This document shows positions 33,556 to 42,866 of a stretch of 64,000 nt of DNA, piece after piece (the stretch's first letter is position 1; every line of letters starts with the position of its first letter). Under the pieces are notes generated by a model. The model was not told the origin of the DNA and ran no database searches. It was given only the letters and a program-made list of their open reading frames with translations. The DNA comes from Streptomyces hundungensis (lineage in GTDB: Bacteria; Actinomycetota; Actinomycetes; Streptomycetales; Streptomycetaceae). The stretch is from the NCBI RefSeq assembly GCF_003627815.1, contig NZ_CP032698.1:6138001-6202000 (forward strand). The letters run 5' to 3'. The position numbers and the translations under genes are program-made.

Positions 33556-35670
33556 ATGAGCGGGTCTAAGCAGGTCGGCAGCGCAGCGGGCAGCGGGCCT
33601 GCCATTCTTTCGGATGCTGCTGATCTCGCAGCCCAGCGGAGCAGGTGGATGAAGCAGGCGTCCTCTGTACCGAACCTCCTCTGTCGGAAAGACGAAATGT
33701 TCCCGCTGACTCTCGGGCTGATCCGGATGATTGAGAGCGGTGGAGTTGCCGATCTCGACGCGCGTCCATCACTGGCAAACATTGAGTCTCCGAGAACCTG
33801 GCGGCAGTACTCGTACGCGCTGCGCCAGATGGGACTGGTCGAGACTGGAAGGGGTGCCCTACGTCTGACCGCTGAGGGTTCCGACCTGCTCGCAGACGAG
33901 ACTCGCTCACGCCTCGCTTCTCTGCTCGCTGGTCGGACCCGGCTGTTCACAGAGGCGCTCGGACTACTGGTACGTAAGCCGATGACAGTCGAAGAGGTAA
34001 ATTCCGAGCTGATTGATGCATATAATCTCGACTGGACAAGCGTAGAAAATACGCGCATGCGGACGACGTGGCTCGAAGTCCTGGGGATGATCGAGTGGCT
34101 CGGAGAGCGGAAGTTGGGGGCGACTTCAGACGGCCATGCATTCTTTGCCGCCACGGACATCGTGACACCTCAAGCCTTGGCGATCCACAGCTCCGGCGAA
34201 GTGATCGATCTCCCTGGTGTTCCAGAGGAGGTAGCCGCACTTTTGGAACAGCTAGTCGCAAGCCAGGGCGCCCAGGAAGCCAGAAGTACCTACAACATTT
34301 GGGTTCCGAGTCCGAAGAGTGACCCCAATAAGATTGAGAACATGCGCACGTGTATTGCGGCGGCCACAGCTCCTATTGAAAAGGAGGCGCTGCTGAGATT
34401 CATTGCGGATCGGTTCGGCCTGAAGCGCAGTAGCGTTGATTCGATGTTGCCGTTCATGCGAGCTGCTGGACTTCTGCAAGAAGTGATGCGCGGGGTATTC
34501 GCCGCGACTCCGGCAGCCAAGGCTTGGTTGCAGTCGGGATCGGATATTGATTTTATTCGGATTCTTCACGCGAAAATGAGATTCGTCGGCGAGATTATTC
34601 GCGCAGCAAATACTAAAGTTCTGCGGAACGATGTATATCGAGAAGGTGTTGAGTACGGCCTGAACAAGGACAAGGTGCGCTGGCGCATCGCGTTCCTGGT
34701 TGAGGCGGGTCTCCTAGTCGAAACGTCTTGGTCTTCGGTTCAAGCTACAGCGGTCGGGCTACGCCTCGTTCACACGCTTCCCCTGGCCGCGCCGCGTCGG
34801 CTCGAGGCCGCTACGGAATTCGAGCCCGCGTCGACACAGCCAGTACTCACCACGCCGGACGAAGTCGCACGCATCACTGAGGCGTTGAAGCGTACCTCTG
34901 CCGACCCATCTGCCGATGGGGCTGCGCCGGGTTCAGCTTTTGAACGGTGCATCGAGAGTGCGTTCCGCCACATGGGTTTTCATGCGCAGCGAATTAGCGG
35001 TCCTGGCGATACGGATATTCTGGTGCAGTGGTATGGCCATGGCGGGTCCCTGCGGACTGCGGTTGTGGAGGGAAAGTCGACGTCCTCTGGGAGAGTCGCC
35101 CACACTCAGGTTAGTGATGTGGCTATCGATACACACAAGGAAAAGCGTTCGGCGCAGTACGTTGCGATCATCGGCCCGGATTTCAGCGGCGACACCATCA
35201 AGAATATGGCGCAGAAAAGACAGTGGGCGCTCATCACGGCTGAGGAGCTGGCGCGCGTCGTCAGTTCCTGCGAGGCCCTGGGTCTCAGGCCAGCGGACGT
35301 CGCAATACTTTTCGAGGTGCCTAATGGTTTGTCCAGGCTGATCGAACTGATCGACATCCGGCAGCGCGAACTAGACACTCTGGCCCTCGTGATTTCTCGA
35401 CTGAAGATTGAGTCGGAAACGGAGGAAGCTGTTTCGGCCCGCGATATTGCGCTGATGGAGCGCGGTTCACAGCTGGCCCCGAATGTTGACGAGCTACTCG
35501 AAACATTCAGGCTATTCGATCGCCTCGACTTGGACATTGTGCGGAGTGTCGAGGACGTACACGACCCGCGTTACGCGACGTTTCGCATTGGTGATGCGCG
35601 TCCGGCGGCGAAGCGATTGCGCGCTCTTGCGGCTGCGATCGAGAGGGGCCTCCAGCAGGGCGGCGGCTGA
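33556..35670 (+). CDS. Winged-helix and PD-(D/E)XK nuclease protein, candidate defence gene
   Basis: 704 residues from ATG 33556 with GAGGAAG upstream. The first 440 residues are helical and contain several winged-helix-like repeats (RQYSYALRQMGLVETG, VRWRIAFLVEAGLLVE). Residues of about 465-560 form an Mrr-like restriction-endonuclease fold: FERCIESAFRHMGFHA, then GPGDTDILVQW (Asp about 487) and VVEGKSTSSG (Glu504, Lys506). The gene is visibly poorer in GC than its neighbours, with many A/T-ending codons, so recent acquisition is likely. The nuclease role is inferred from motifs, and the target is unknown. Confidence 0.7.
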   Translation: MSGSKQVGSAAGSGPAILSDAADLAAQRSRWMKQASSVPNLLCRKDEMFPLTLGLIRMIESGGVADLDARPSLANIESPRTWRQYSYALRQMGLVETGRGALRLTAEGSDLLADETRSRLASLLAGRTRLFTEALGLLVRKPMTVEEVNSELIDAYNLDWTSVENTRMRTTWLEVLGMIEWLGERKLGATSDGHAFFAATDIVTPQALAIHSSGEVIDLPGVPEEVAALLEQLVASQGAQEARSTYNIWVPSPKSDPNKIENMRTCIAAATAPIEKEALLRFIADRFGLKRSSVDSMLPFMRAAGLLQEVMRGVFAATPAAKAWLQSGSDIDFIRILHAKMRFVGEIIRAANTKVLRNDVYREGVEYGLNKDKVRWRIAFLVEAGLLVETSWSSVQATAVGLRLVHTLPLAAPRRLEAATEFEPASTQPVLTTPDEVARITEALKRTSADPSADGAAPGSAFERCIESAFRHMGFHAQRISGPGDTDILVQWYGHGGSLRTAVVEGKSTSSGRVAHTQVSDVAIDTHKEKRSAQYVAIIGPDFSGDTIKNMAQKRQWALITAEELARVVSSCEALGLRPADVAILFEVPNGLSRLIELIDIRQRELDTLALVISRLKIESETEEAVSARDIALMERGSQLAPNVDELLETFRLFDRLDLDIVRSVEDVHDPRYATFRIGDARPAAKRLRALAAAIERGLQQGGG

Positions 35671-35713
35671 CGGTGGCCGAAGGGGCAACCGGCACGCGTG
35701 CGCGAGCACAAGA

Positions 35714-35749
35714 CCGCGGGCCCCTCCTGCGCTTAGGAGGGGCCCGCGG
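35714..35749 (-). terminator. Perfect 15-bp hairpin terminator (glnA and convergent nuclease gene)
   Basis: Arms 35714-35728 and 35735-35749 are perfectly complementary around a 6-base loop. It lies between the 3' ends of the convergent nuclease-like gene and glnA, so it probably serves both. Confidence 0.85.
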
Positions 35750-35781
35750 GCGAAGTCAAAGGCCAAATCAGCCGTGGATTC

Positions 35782-37191
35782 CTACAGGTCGAAGTACAGC
35801 TCGAACTCGTGCGGGTGCGGGCGGAGTTGGATCGGGGCGATTTCCGCCGTGCGCTTGTAGTCGATCCAGGTCTCGATCAGGTCGGAGGTGAAGACACCGC
35901 CGGCCTGGAGGTACTCGTTGTCCGCCTCAAGGGCGTCCAGGACGGCCGGGAGCGAGGTCGGGACCTGCTGGACGCCCGCGTGCTCCTCGGGGGCCAGCTC
36001 GTAGAGGTCCTTGTCGATCGGCTCGGCCGGCTCGATCTTGTTCTTGATGCCGTCGAGGCCCGCGAGCAGCAGCGCCGAGAAGGCGAGGTACGGGTTGGAG
36101 GACGGGTCCGGGGCGCGGAACTCGACGCGCTTGGCCTTCGGGTTGGAGCCCGTGATCGGGATGCGCATCGCGGCGGAGCGGTTGCGCTGCGAGTACACCA
36201 TGTTGACCGGGGCCTCGAAACCGGGGACCAGGCGGTGGTAGGAGTTCACCGTCGGGTTGGTGAAGGCCAGCAGCGACGGGGCGTGCTTGAGGATGCCGCC
36301 GATGTAGTAGCGCGCCATGTCCGAGAGGCCCGCGTAGCCCTGCTCGTCGTAGAACAGCGGGTCGCCGCCGGCCCACAGGGACTGGTGGACGTGCATGCCC
36401 GAGCCGTTGTCGCCGAAGATCGGCTTCGGCATGAAGGTGGCGGTCTTGCCGTTGCGCCAGGCGACGTTCTTCACGATGTACTTGAAGAGCATCAGGTCGT
36501 CGGCCGCGGCGAGCAGCGTGTTGAACTTGTAGTTGATCTCGGCCTGGCCGGCCGTGCCCACCTCGTGGTGCTGGCGCTCGACCTGGAGGCCGGAGTTCTC
36601 CAGCTCCAGGGAGATCTCGGCACGCAGGTCGGCGAAGTGGTCGACCGGCGGGGCGGGGAAGTAACCGCCCTTGTAACGGACCTTGTAGCCGCGGTTGTTC
36701 TCCGTCGACCCGGTGTTCCAGGCGCCGGCCTCGGAGTCGATGTGGTAGAAGCTCTCGTTCGCCGACGTCTGGAAGCGGACGTTGTCGAAGACGTAGAACT
36801 CCGCCTCGGGGCCGAAGTACGCGGTGTCCGCGATGCCGGTGGAGGCGAGGTAGGCCTCGGCCTTCTTGGCGATGTTGCGCGGGTCGCGGCTGTACTGCTC
36901 GCCCGTGATCGGGTCGTGGATGAAGAAGTTGATGTTGACCGTCTTGTCCTTGCGGAACGGGTCGAGGCGTGCCGTCGACAGGTCCGCGCGGAGAGCCATG
37001 TCGGACTCGTGGATGGCCTGGAAACCACGGATCGACGAGCCGTCGAAGGCGAGCTCCTCGGCCGGGTCGAACGCCTTCGCGGGGATCGTGAAGTGCTGCA
37101 TCACGCCCGGCAGGTCACAGAACCGGACGTCGACGAACTTCACGTCGTTGTCCGCGATGAACTTCTTCGCGTCGTCGGCGTTCTGGAACAT
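35782..37191 (-). CDS. glnA: Glutamine synthetase type I
   Basis: 469 residues, the dodecameric bacterial GSI. Diagnostic segments are FAFDGSS-type [11 protein letters not shown], the metal-site [27 protein letters not shown] and the adenylylation loop [11 protein letters not shown] with the modifiable Tyr. It assimilates ammonia into glutamine. The start is ATG 37191 with GGAGGAG upstream. A GlnR operator about 100 bp upstream gives nitrogen control. A second, unrelated-length GS is encoded at 15-16 kb. Confidence 0.97.
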   Translation of the reverse strand: MFQNADDAKKFIADNDVKFVDVRFCDLPGVMQHFTIPAKAFDPAEELAFDGSSIRGFQAIHESDMALRADLSTARLDPFRKDKTVNINFFIHDPITGEQYSRDPRNIAKKAEAYLASTGIADTAYFGPEAEFYVFDNVRFQTSANESFYHIDSEAGAWNTGSTENNRGYKVRYKGGYFPAPPVDHFADLRAEISLELENSGLQVERQHHEVGTAGQAEINYKFNTLLAAADDLMLFKYIVKNVAWRNGKTATFMPKPIFGDNGSGMHVHQSLWAGGDPLFYDEQGYAGLSDMARYYIGGILKHAPSLLAFTNPTVNSYHRLVPGFEAPVNMVYSQRNRSAAMRIPITGSNPKAKRVEFRAPDPSSNPYLAFSALLLAGLDGIKNKIEPAEPIDKDLYELAPEEHAGVQQVPTSLPAVLDALEADNEYLQAGGVFTSDLIETWIDYKRTAEIAPIQLRPHPHEFELYFDL

Positions 37192-37289
37192 CCAACTCCT
37201 CCTACTCCCACCCGGGGAGGGGCGGGGTTGCAGCTCGGTCGTGCGGCCAGTGCGGTGGCACACGCTGGACCCGACCATAGGCAGGCGGG

Positions 37290-37327
37290 ATTTCCCAAGC
37301 GTGACCCGTTTGTTTCGCCCAAGTTAA
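37290..37327 (-). promoter_or_regulatory. GlnR box upstream of glnA
   Basis: On the minus strand it reads TTAAC, six bases, GAAAC, six bases, GTCAC, six bases, GAAAT. The layout and spacing are the same as the box upstream of glnII, about 100-136 bp from the glnA start codon. It also lies about 74 bp upstream of the divergent RDD gene. Confidence 0.88.
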
Positions 37328-37400
37328 CCGGCCTGGTGGCGAAGGTGCCAAGGCCGACCCGGCCCGAAGTGATCGAAAACGGGCGCAGTACCGTGGATCC

Positions 37401-37868
37401 GTGGACAACAGGCAAGCAATCGGATCGTGGCTCTCGGGACCCCGCGCGGCCGCCGAGGAGATGGGCGTCGACTTCGGCTACCGGGGCCAGCGGCTCGGTC
37501 TGCCCAAGGACGGGCCCGGCTCCGTGGCCCCGCTCGGCCGGCGCTTCGGCGCCATCTTCATCGACTGGGGCCTGTGCGCCCTGATCGCCTACGGGCTGCT
37601 CGCCCACGGCGACACGCGCGCCGCCAACAACTGGGCGCTGCTGCTGTTCCTCGTGCTGGGCGTACTGACGGTCGGGACCGTCGGGTTCACCCCGGGCAAG
37701 CGCCTGCTCGGCCTGCGGGTGGTGGCGGAGGAGGGCGGCCGGCTCGGCCTCGTCCGCGTCACGCTTCGCACCGTACTGCTGTGCCTGGCGATCCCCGCGC
37801 TGATCTGGGACCGCGACGGCCGCGGCCTGCACGACCGCCTCGCCCGCGCGGTCCAGGTCAGGATCTGA
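37401..37868 (+). CDS. RDD family membrane protein
   Basis: 155 residues from GTG 37401. The RDD signature appears as APLGRRFGAIFIDWGLCALI, two further hydrophobic segments follow, and FTPGKRLLGLRVV and GRGLHDRLARAVQV are typical. It is an inner-membrane protein of unclear transport role. It diverges from glnA across the GlnR-box region. Confidence 0.88.
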   Translation: MDNRQAIGSWLSGPRAAAEEMGVDFGYRGQRLGLPKDGPGSVAPLGRRFGAIFIDWGLCALIAYGLLAHGDTRAANNWALLLFLVLGVLTVGTVGFTPGKRLLGLRVVAEEGGRLGLVRVTLRTVLLCLAIPALIWDRDGRGLHDRLARAVQVRI

Positions 37869-37908
37869 CCGCTTCGCCACCCCCGGCGTTTCGGGGCGTA
37901 CGACGTCA

Positions 37909-37945
37909 GAAGGCGGCCCGGACCATGTCGGTCCGGGCCGCCTTC
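37909..37945. terminator. Perfect 16-bp hairpin, bidirectional terminator
   Basis: Arms 37909-37924 and 37930-37945 are fully complementary with a 5-base loop. It sits between the convergent RDD and DUF4191 genes. Confidence 0.88.
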
Positions 37946-37980
37946 GTATGCGGACGATTCGTATGCGAACGAGGTGAGGG

Positions 37981-38688
37981 TCAGCGCATCTTTCCGCCGC
38001 GCGGCATCCGCGAGCCCTTGGGCATCGGACCCTTCGGCAGCGGCATGTTGCTCATCAGGTCGCCCATGGCGCGCAGCCGGTCGTTGGCCGCGGTCACCTG
38101 CGGGCCCGAGAGCACCCGGGGGAGCTTCAGGAGGGTGGTGCGCACCTTCTTCAGGGGCACCTGGCCCTCGCCGTCGCCGACGATCACGTCGTGGACGGGG
38201 ACGTCCACCACGATGCGGGCCATCTTCTTCTTCTCGGCGGCCAGCAGGGACTTCACCCGGTTCGGGTTGCCCTCGGCCACCAGCACGACACCGGCCCGGC
38301 CGACCGCCCGGTGGACGACGTCCTGGCTGCGGTTCATCGCCACGGCCGGGGTGGTGGTCCAGCCCCGCCCGATGTTTTGCAGCACCGCGGCCGCCGCGCC
38401 CGGCTGGCCCTCCATCTGTCCGAACGCCGCCCGCTCGGCACGCCGTCCGAAGACGATTGCCATCGCGAGCACGGCCACCAGGAGGCCCAGGATGCCGAGA
38501 TAGACCGGGTGCCCGAGCAGGAACCCGATCGCCAGGAAGACGCCGAGAACGACGATTCCCACGCCAGTGATGACAAGCCCGATCTTGGAGTCGGCCTTGC
38601 GGGTCATCTTGTAGGTCAGGGCGATCTGCTTCAGTCGCCCCGCATTCGCATCGTTCGCAGCGCTCTCTGCGGTTGCCTTCCTCGCCAT
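37981..38688 (-). CDS. DUF4191 membrane protein
   Basis: 235 residues. The basic N terminus (GRLKQIALTYKMTRKADSK) is followed by two membrane helices at about 36-80 and a cytosolic domain ending in a Met/Pro/Lys-rich tail (LPKGPMPKGSRMPRGGK). The DUF4191 family is conserved next to lipA and glnA in actinobacteria. No function is established. Confidence 0.88.
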   Translation of the reverse strand: MARKATAESAANDANAGRLKQIALTYKMTRKADSKIGLVITGVGIVVLGVFLAIGFLLGHPVYLGILGLLVAVLAMAIVFGRRAERAAFGQMEGQPGAAAAVLQNIGRGWTTTPAVAMNRSQDVVHRAVGRAGVVLVAEGNPNRVKSLLAAEKKKMARIVVDVPVHDVIVGDGEGQVPLKKVRTTLLKLPRVLSGPQVTAANDRLRAMGDLMSNMPLPKGPMPKGSRMPRGGKMR

Positions 38689-38707
38689 AGCAGGAAGTTT
38701 ACGTGGC

Positions 38708-38932
38708 CTAGGAGCGCCGGGTGGCCACGGCCTCCAGTACGTGCTGGGCCTCGACCCGGTCCTTGGCCCGGCGCCGATCCTCCAGGACCGCGGTCCAGGC
38801 GTTGCGACGGGCGGTGCGCTGGCCGGAGCCCATGATCAGCGACTCCATGACGCGCAGCGCGCCGGTGACGGAGTCGAGCGTGGTGGCTCGCACGGTCTGC
38901 GGAGCGGTAACGGGAGAGGTAACGGCCTGCAT
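38708..38932 (-). CDS. Small SCO2195-type protein
   Basis: 74 residues from ATG 38932 (MQAVTSPVTAPQTVRATTLD), with a G-rich sequence upstream; a longer in-frame start at 39016 is possible. The C-terminal half is helical and charged (GQRTARRNAWTAVLEDRRRA). It resembles the small S. coelicolor protein SCO2195, which I recall being described as GlnR-regulated. A GlnR-like half box lies upstream. Function unknown. Confidence 0.65.
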   Translation of the reverse strand: MQAVTSPVTAPQTVRATTLDSVTGALRVMESLIMGSGQRTARRNAWTAVLEDRRRAKDRVEAQHVLEAVATRRS

Positions 38933-39054
38933 CGTCGAGGTCCCCCCTCGGGACGGGAAGTGGGAAGCGGGCGGTGGGGTACGGGGTGTGGGGGTGTGCG
39001 CGGTGCGTAGAGCCATCGTCACTGATTGGTGTTACCAGGGCGTGTCGAAGCGGT

Positions 39055-39070
39055 CAAACGCCAATGAAAC
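39055..39070 (+). promoter_or_regulatory. Possible GlnR half box upstream of the SCO2195-type gene
   Basis: CAAAC, six bases, GAAAC. Only one a-b pair fits the GlnR spacing, and it is on the strand opposite to the small gene. The site is weak support for nitrogen control. Confidence 0.35.
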
Positions 39071-39205
39071 CTTTACGCGCCCCGGCAAAACACTGACGCG
39101 ACCCGTACGCCCGCCCCGACCTGCGGGGAAGGTACGGGCCGCGTCGATGAGGCCATTACCGATCGGTAGTCGCTTGTGAGCGGGTTCACGCGACCCGCGC
39201 CCGGG

Positions 39206-40162
39206 TCAGGCCGTGGTGGCGGCGCTCCGGGCTTCCATCGCCTGCTGGTACAGCCGGCCGGCGCGGTAGGAGGAGCGGACCAGTGGGCCCGACATCACAC
39301 CGGAGAAGCCGATCTCGTCGGCCTCCTCCTTCAGCTCCACGAACTCCTGCGGCTTCACCCAGCGCTCGACCGGGTGGTGGCGCACGGAGGGGCGCAGGTA
39401 CTGGGTGATCGTGATGAGTTCGCAACCCGCCTCGTGCAGGTGCTGGAGCGCCTCACTGACCTCCTCGCGGGTCTCGCCCATGCCGAGGATCAGGTTCGAC
39501 TTGGTGATCAGGCCGTAGTCGCGGGCCTGGGTGATCACGTCGAGGGAGCGCTCGTAACGGAAGCCGGGGCGGATCCGCTTGAAGATCCGCGGCACGGTCT
39601 CGACGTTGTGCGCGAAGACCTCGGGGCGGGAGGAGAAGACCTCTTCGAGCTGCTCGGGGACCGCGTTGAAGTCGGGCGCCAGGAGCTCGACCTTGGTGCG
39701 GCCCTCGGCGCGGTCCGCGGTCTGCGCGTGGATCTGGCGCACCGTCTCCGCGTACAGCCAGGCACCGCCGTCCGCGAGGTCGTCGCGGGCGACGCCGGTG
39801 ATGGTCGCGTAGTTCAGGTCCATCGTGACGACGGACTCGCCGACGCGGCGCGGCTCGTCACGGTCGAGCGCCTCGGGCTTGCCCGTGTCGATCTGGCAGA
39901 AGTCGCAGCGCCGGGTGCACTGGTCGCCGCCGATGAGGAAGGTCGCCTCGCGGTCCTCCCAGCACTCGAAGATGTTCGGACAGCCAGCCTCCTGGCAGAC
40001 CGTGTGCAGCCCCTCGCTCTTCACCAGCTTCTGGAGCTGGTTGTACTCGGGGCCCATCTTCGCCCGGGTCTTGATCCACTCGGGCTTGCGCTCGATGGGG
40101 GTCTGGCTGTTCCGGACCTCCAGGCGCAGCATCTTGCGTCCGTCGGGTGCGACTGCGGACAC
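39206..40162 (-). CDS. lipA: Lipoyl synthase
   Basis: 318 residues from GTG 40162. It is a radical-SAM enzyme that inserts two sulfurs into protein-bound octanoyl groups. The auxiliary cluster cysteines are in [12 protein letters not shown] and the radical-SAM cluster in CTRRCDFC. LipB, encoded upstream, supplies the octanoylated substrate. The targets include the acyltransferase encoded at 56-57.7 kb. Confidence 0.97.
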   Translation of the reverse strand: MSAVAPDGRKMLRLEVRNSQTPIERKPEWIKTRAKMGPEYNQLQKLVKSEGLHTVCQEAGCPNIFECWEDREATFLIGGDQCTRRCDFCQIDTGKPEALDRDEPRRVGESVVTMDLNYATITGVARDDLADGGAWLYAETVRQIHAQTADRAEGRTKVELLAPDFNAVPEQLEEVFSSRPEVFAHNVETVPRIFKRIRPGFRYERSLDVITQARDYGLITKSNLILGMGETREEVSEALQHLHEAGCELITITQYLRPSVRHHPVERWVKPQEFVELKEEADEIGFSGVMSGPLVRSSYRAGRLYQQAMEARSAATTA

Positions 40163-40280
40163 GTCCGGCTCCCTGTGACTTCGATTCTTCGGCGAACCCT
40201 AGGGTACGCCCGTTGTTTGCTCGGGTTCGGTGCGGCTTCCCCCGGGGGGTAACTCGCGGGGGGTTCGGCCACATTCCCCT

Positions 40281-40302
40281 GCCGAGCTCCCGGGAGCTCG
40301 GC
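40281..40302 (-). terminator. 22-bp perfect palindrome between lipB and lipA
   Basis: GCCGAGCTCCCGGGAGCTCG plus GC is fully self-complementary. It follows the lipB stop by 20 bp and precedes lipA, so it may be an attenuator or intergenic terminator. No T tail is present. Confidence 0.5.
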
Positions 40303-40321
40303 CCCCGGGGAGCCGGGTCCG

Positions 40322-41119
40322 CTACGCGGAGGCCCGCTCGATCTCGCGCGGGGCCAGTTCCGCGTGCTCCAGGATGTCCTTGAGGTGGCGCTCGACCACG
40401 GGGAGCACCTCCTCGATCGTGACCTCGCGGCCCAGCTCGTAGGAGAGCGAGGTCACACCCGCGTCCCGGATCCCGCACGGCACGATCCGGTCGAACCAGG
40501 TGTTGTCCGGGTTCACGTTGAAGGAGAAGCCGTGCATCGTGACGCCCTTGGCGACGCGGATGCCGATCGCCGCCAGCTTGCGGTCCTCGCGGCGCTGGCC
40601 GGCGTTGGAGGGCGCGTACTCGGGGCCGTTGAGGCGGGCGTCGAACTCGTCGTCGTGCAGACGCGGGTCGAAGTCGAGGGAGAGGCCGCCGAGCTTCGGG
40701 CGCTGCTCGATCGGGTCGCCCAGGACCCAGACGCCGCTGCGGCCCTCGATCCGGGTGGTGGCGAGGCCGAAGTCGGCGGCGGTACGGATCAGGGCCTCTT
40801 CGAGACGGCGTACGTGCGCGACGACGTCCACCGGGCGGGGCAGCTTCTGGATCGGGTAGCCGACCAGCTGGCCCGGGCCGTGCCAGGTGATCTTGCCGCC
40901 GCGGTCGACGTCGATGACGGGGGTGCCGTCCAGGGGGCGCTCGCTGTCCTCGGTGCGCCGCCCCGCCGTGTAGACCGGCGGGTGCTCCAGGAGCAGACAC
41001 GTGTCCGGAACCTCGTCGGCGAACCGGGCCGCGTGCACCCGGCGCTGCTCGTCCCAGGCCTCCTGGTACTCGACCGCGTCCTTGCCGAATCCCAGCCGGA
41101 CAAATCGCAGCTCGTTCAC
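40322..41119 (-). CDS. lipB: Octanoyltransferase
   Basis: 265 residues from GTG 41119 with GAGAG upstream. It moves octanoyl from acyl carrier protein to lipoyl domains. Motifs are [17 protein letters not shown], the catalytic Lys in [11 protein letters not shown] and the catalytic Cys in DRIVPCGI. Same strand as lipA, 159 bp upstream of it. Confidence 0.95.
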   Translation of the reverse strand: MNELRFVRLGFGKDAVEYQEAWDEQRRVHAARFADEVPDTCLLLEHPPVYTAGRRTEDSERPLDGTPVIDVDRGGKITWHGPGQLVGYPIQKLPRPVDVVAHVRRLEEALIRTAADFGLATTRIEGRSGVWVLGDPIEQRPKLGGLSLDFDPRLHDDEFDARLNGPEYAPSNAGQRREDRKLAAIGIRVAKGVTMHGFSFNVNPDNTWFDRIVPCGIRDAGVTSLSYELGREVTIEEVLPVVERHLKDILEHAELAPREIERASA

Positions 41120-41346
41120 GCCAGCTCTCCCGTCGAACGTCTCGGATGCGTCCCGTGCGCGCTCCTCACTGTACGACCGTGTTCGACAACCCCCGTACGC
41201 CCCTGACCCCGGCAGAAACGGCACGTCACCACACGATCGGATGAATGCGGGGCGAAGGTGGCGGCACCGGCCGTATTGACCGCTAAATTCTCGCCGTTCC
41301 ATGAGGGCTGCAAGGTTGGCCCGGAAGGCAGGAGAACGCAGAGCTG

Positions 41347-42795
41347 ATGACGGAACGACCCTCGCAGCGCACCCCCAACCGCCAGCTCGCCGCACTCATC
41401 GCAGAAGCCGGGTTCTCCAATGCCGGCCTCGCCCGCCGCGTTGACCAGCTCGGTCTCGAGCACGGCCTGGACCTGCGCTACGACAAGACCTCGGTGACCC
41501 GATGGCTGCGCGGCCAGCAACCACGCGGCACCACACCCGCCCTCATCGCCGAGGTGTTCACCCGGCGGCTCGGCCGCCGGCTCTCCGCGCAGGACCTGGG
41601 CCTGGATGCCTGCGCGCCGGTGTACGCCGGTCTGGAGTTCGCGGCGACCCCGGAGGAGGCCGTCGACATCGTCAGCGGTCTGTGGCGCAAGGACTCGGGC
41701 AGCCACGCCGAACTCCGCAAGATCGCGTTCACCCCCGCGGGCCTGGTGGTCCCGAGCCGGGACTGGCTGATCGGGCGGGCCGACGACCGGGTGGGCCGCG
41801 GCGAGCCGAACCCCCAGGCCCAGACGGCCCGCATCCCCGTCCAGGGCCGCCCCTCGGTGCCGCGCCAGCGCACCACCGACCGCGGGCCGGGACAGCGGGT
41901 GACCGGCGGGGACATCGCGGCGCTGCGCTCGGTGGCCGAACTGTTCCGCACGCTGGACCACGCCTACGGCGGCGGCCACGCGCGCCAGGCACTGGTGCGC
42001 TATCTGGAGCACGAGGCCGAGCCGATGCTGCGGGGCACCTACGGCGAGAACGTGGGGCGCCGGCTCTTCGCGGCCGCGGCCGACCTGACCAGACTGGCCG
42101 GCTGGACCTCGTACGACATCGCGGCGCACGGGCTCGCCCAGCGCTACTTCGTGCAGGCGCTGCGGCTCGCCCAGGCCGCGGGGGACCGGGCGTACGGCTC
42201 CTATGTGCTGGTCACCATGAGCCGGCAGGCCGTCTACCTCGGGCACGGCCGCGAGGCGGTGCAGCTGGCCCGGGTCGCCCAGCAGGGCGTCGGATCGGCG
42301 GCGCCGCCCGTGGTGCAGTCGCTGCTCAACGCTGTGGAGGCGCGCGGGCACGGGGTGCTCGGCGAGGTCCGCGCCTGTACGGCGTCGCTGGCCCGGGCCG
42401 AGCGGGCCCTGGAGAGCGCGCGGCCCGGCGACGACGTGCCGCACTGGGGGCGGTACTTCGACGAGGCACAGCTCGCCGACGAGTTCGGCCACTGCCACCG
42501 CGACCTCCAGCAGTACCGCACCGCCGCCCAGCACGCGGAGCGCTCGCTGCAACTGCGCGCGCCGGGCTATGCCCGCTCCCGGCTGTTCAGCCGGGTCGTG
42601 CTCGCCACCGCCCGGCTCGGCCTCGGCGAACTCGACCAGGCCTGCGCGCTGGGCGCGGAAGCGGCGCAGCAGGCCAGCGAGATGAGGTCGGCGCGCGCCG
42701 TGGAGTACGTACGTGACTTCGAGCGCCGCCTGGAGCCGTACCGGGACGCGGCGGCGGTGCGCACCTACCGGGACCGGGTGGCCGCGCTGGGCTGA
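41347..42795 (+). CDS. NsdA-like helix-turn-helix / TPR regulator
   Basis: 482 residues. The N-terminal helix-turn-helix ([20 protein letters not shown], then [12 protein letters not shown]) is followed by a long TPR-type helical region. The layout matches the Streptomyces NsdA-type regulators that affect development and antibiotic production. The start is ATG 41347 after GGAG. The link to development is by family similarity only. Confidence 0.82.
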   Translation: MTERPSQRTPNRQLAALIAEAGFSNAGLARRVDQLGLEHGLDLRYDKTSVTRWLRGQQPRGTTPALIAEVFTRRLGRRLSAQDLGLDACAPVYAGLEFAATPEEAVDIVSGLWRKDSGSHAELRKIAFTPAGLVVPSRDWLIGRADDRVGRGEPNPQAQTARIPVQGRPSVPRQRTTDRGPGQRVTGGDIAALRSVAELFRTLDHAYGGGHARQALVRYLEHEAEPMLRGTYGENVGRRLFAAAADLTRLAGWTSYDIAAHGLAQRYFVQALRLAQAAGDRAYGSYVLVTMSRQAVYLGHGREAVQLARVAQQGVGSAAPPVVQSLLNAVEARGHGVLGEVRACTASLARAERALESARPGDDVPHWGRYFDEAQLADEFGHCHRDLQQYRTAAQHAERSLQLRAPGYARSRLFSRVVLATARLGLGELDQACALGAEAAQQASEMRSARAVEYVRDFERRLEPYRDAAAVRTYRDRVAALG

Positions 42796-42866
42796 GCGCG
42801 GCTGCCGGGACCGGGTGGTTGCGCTGGGCTGAGCGTGCTGGGGGGGCGAGCGGGGGGCGCGGGTGG

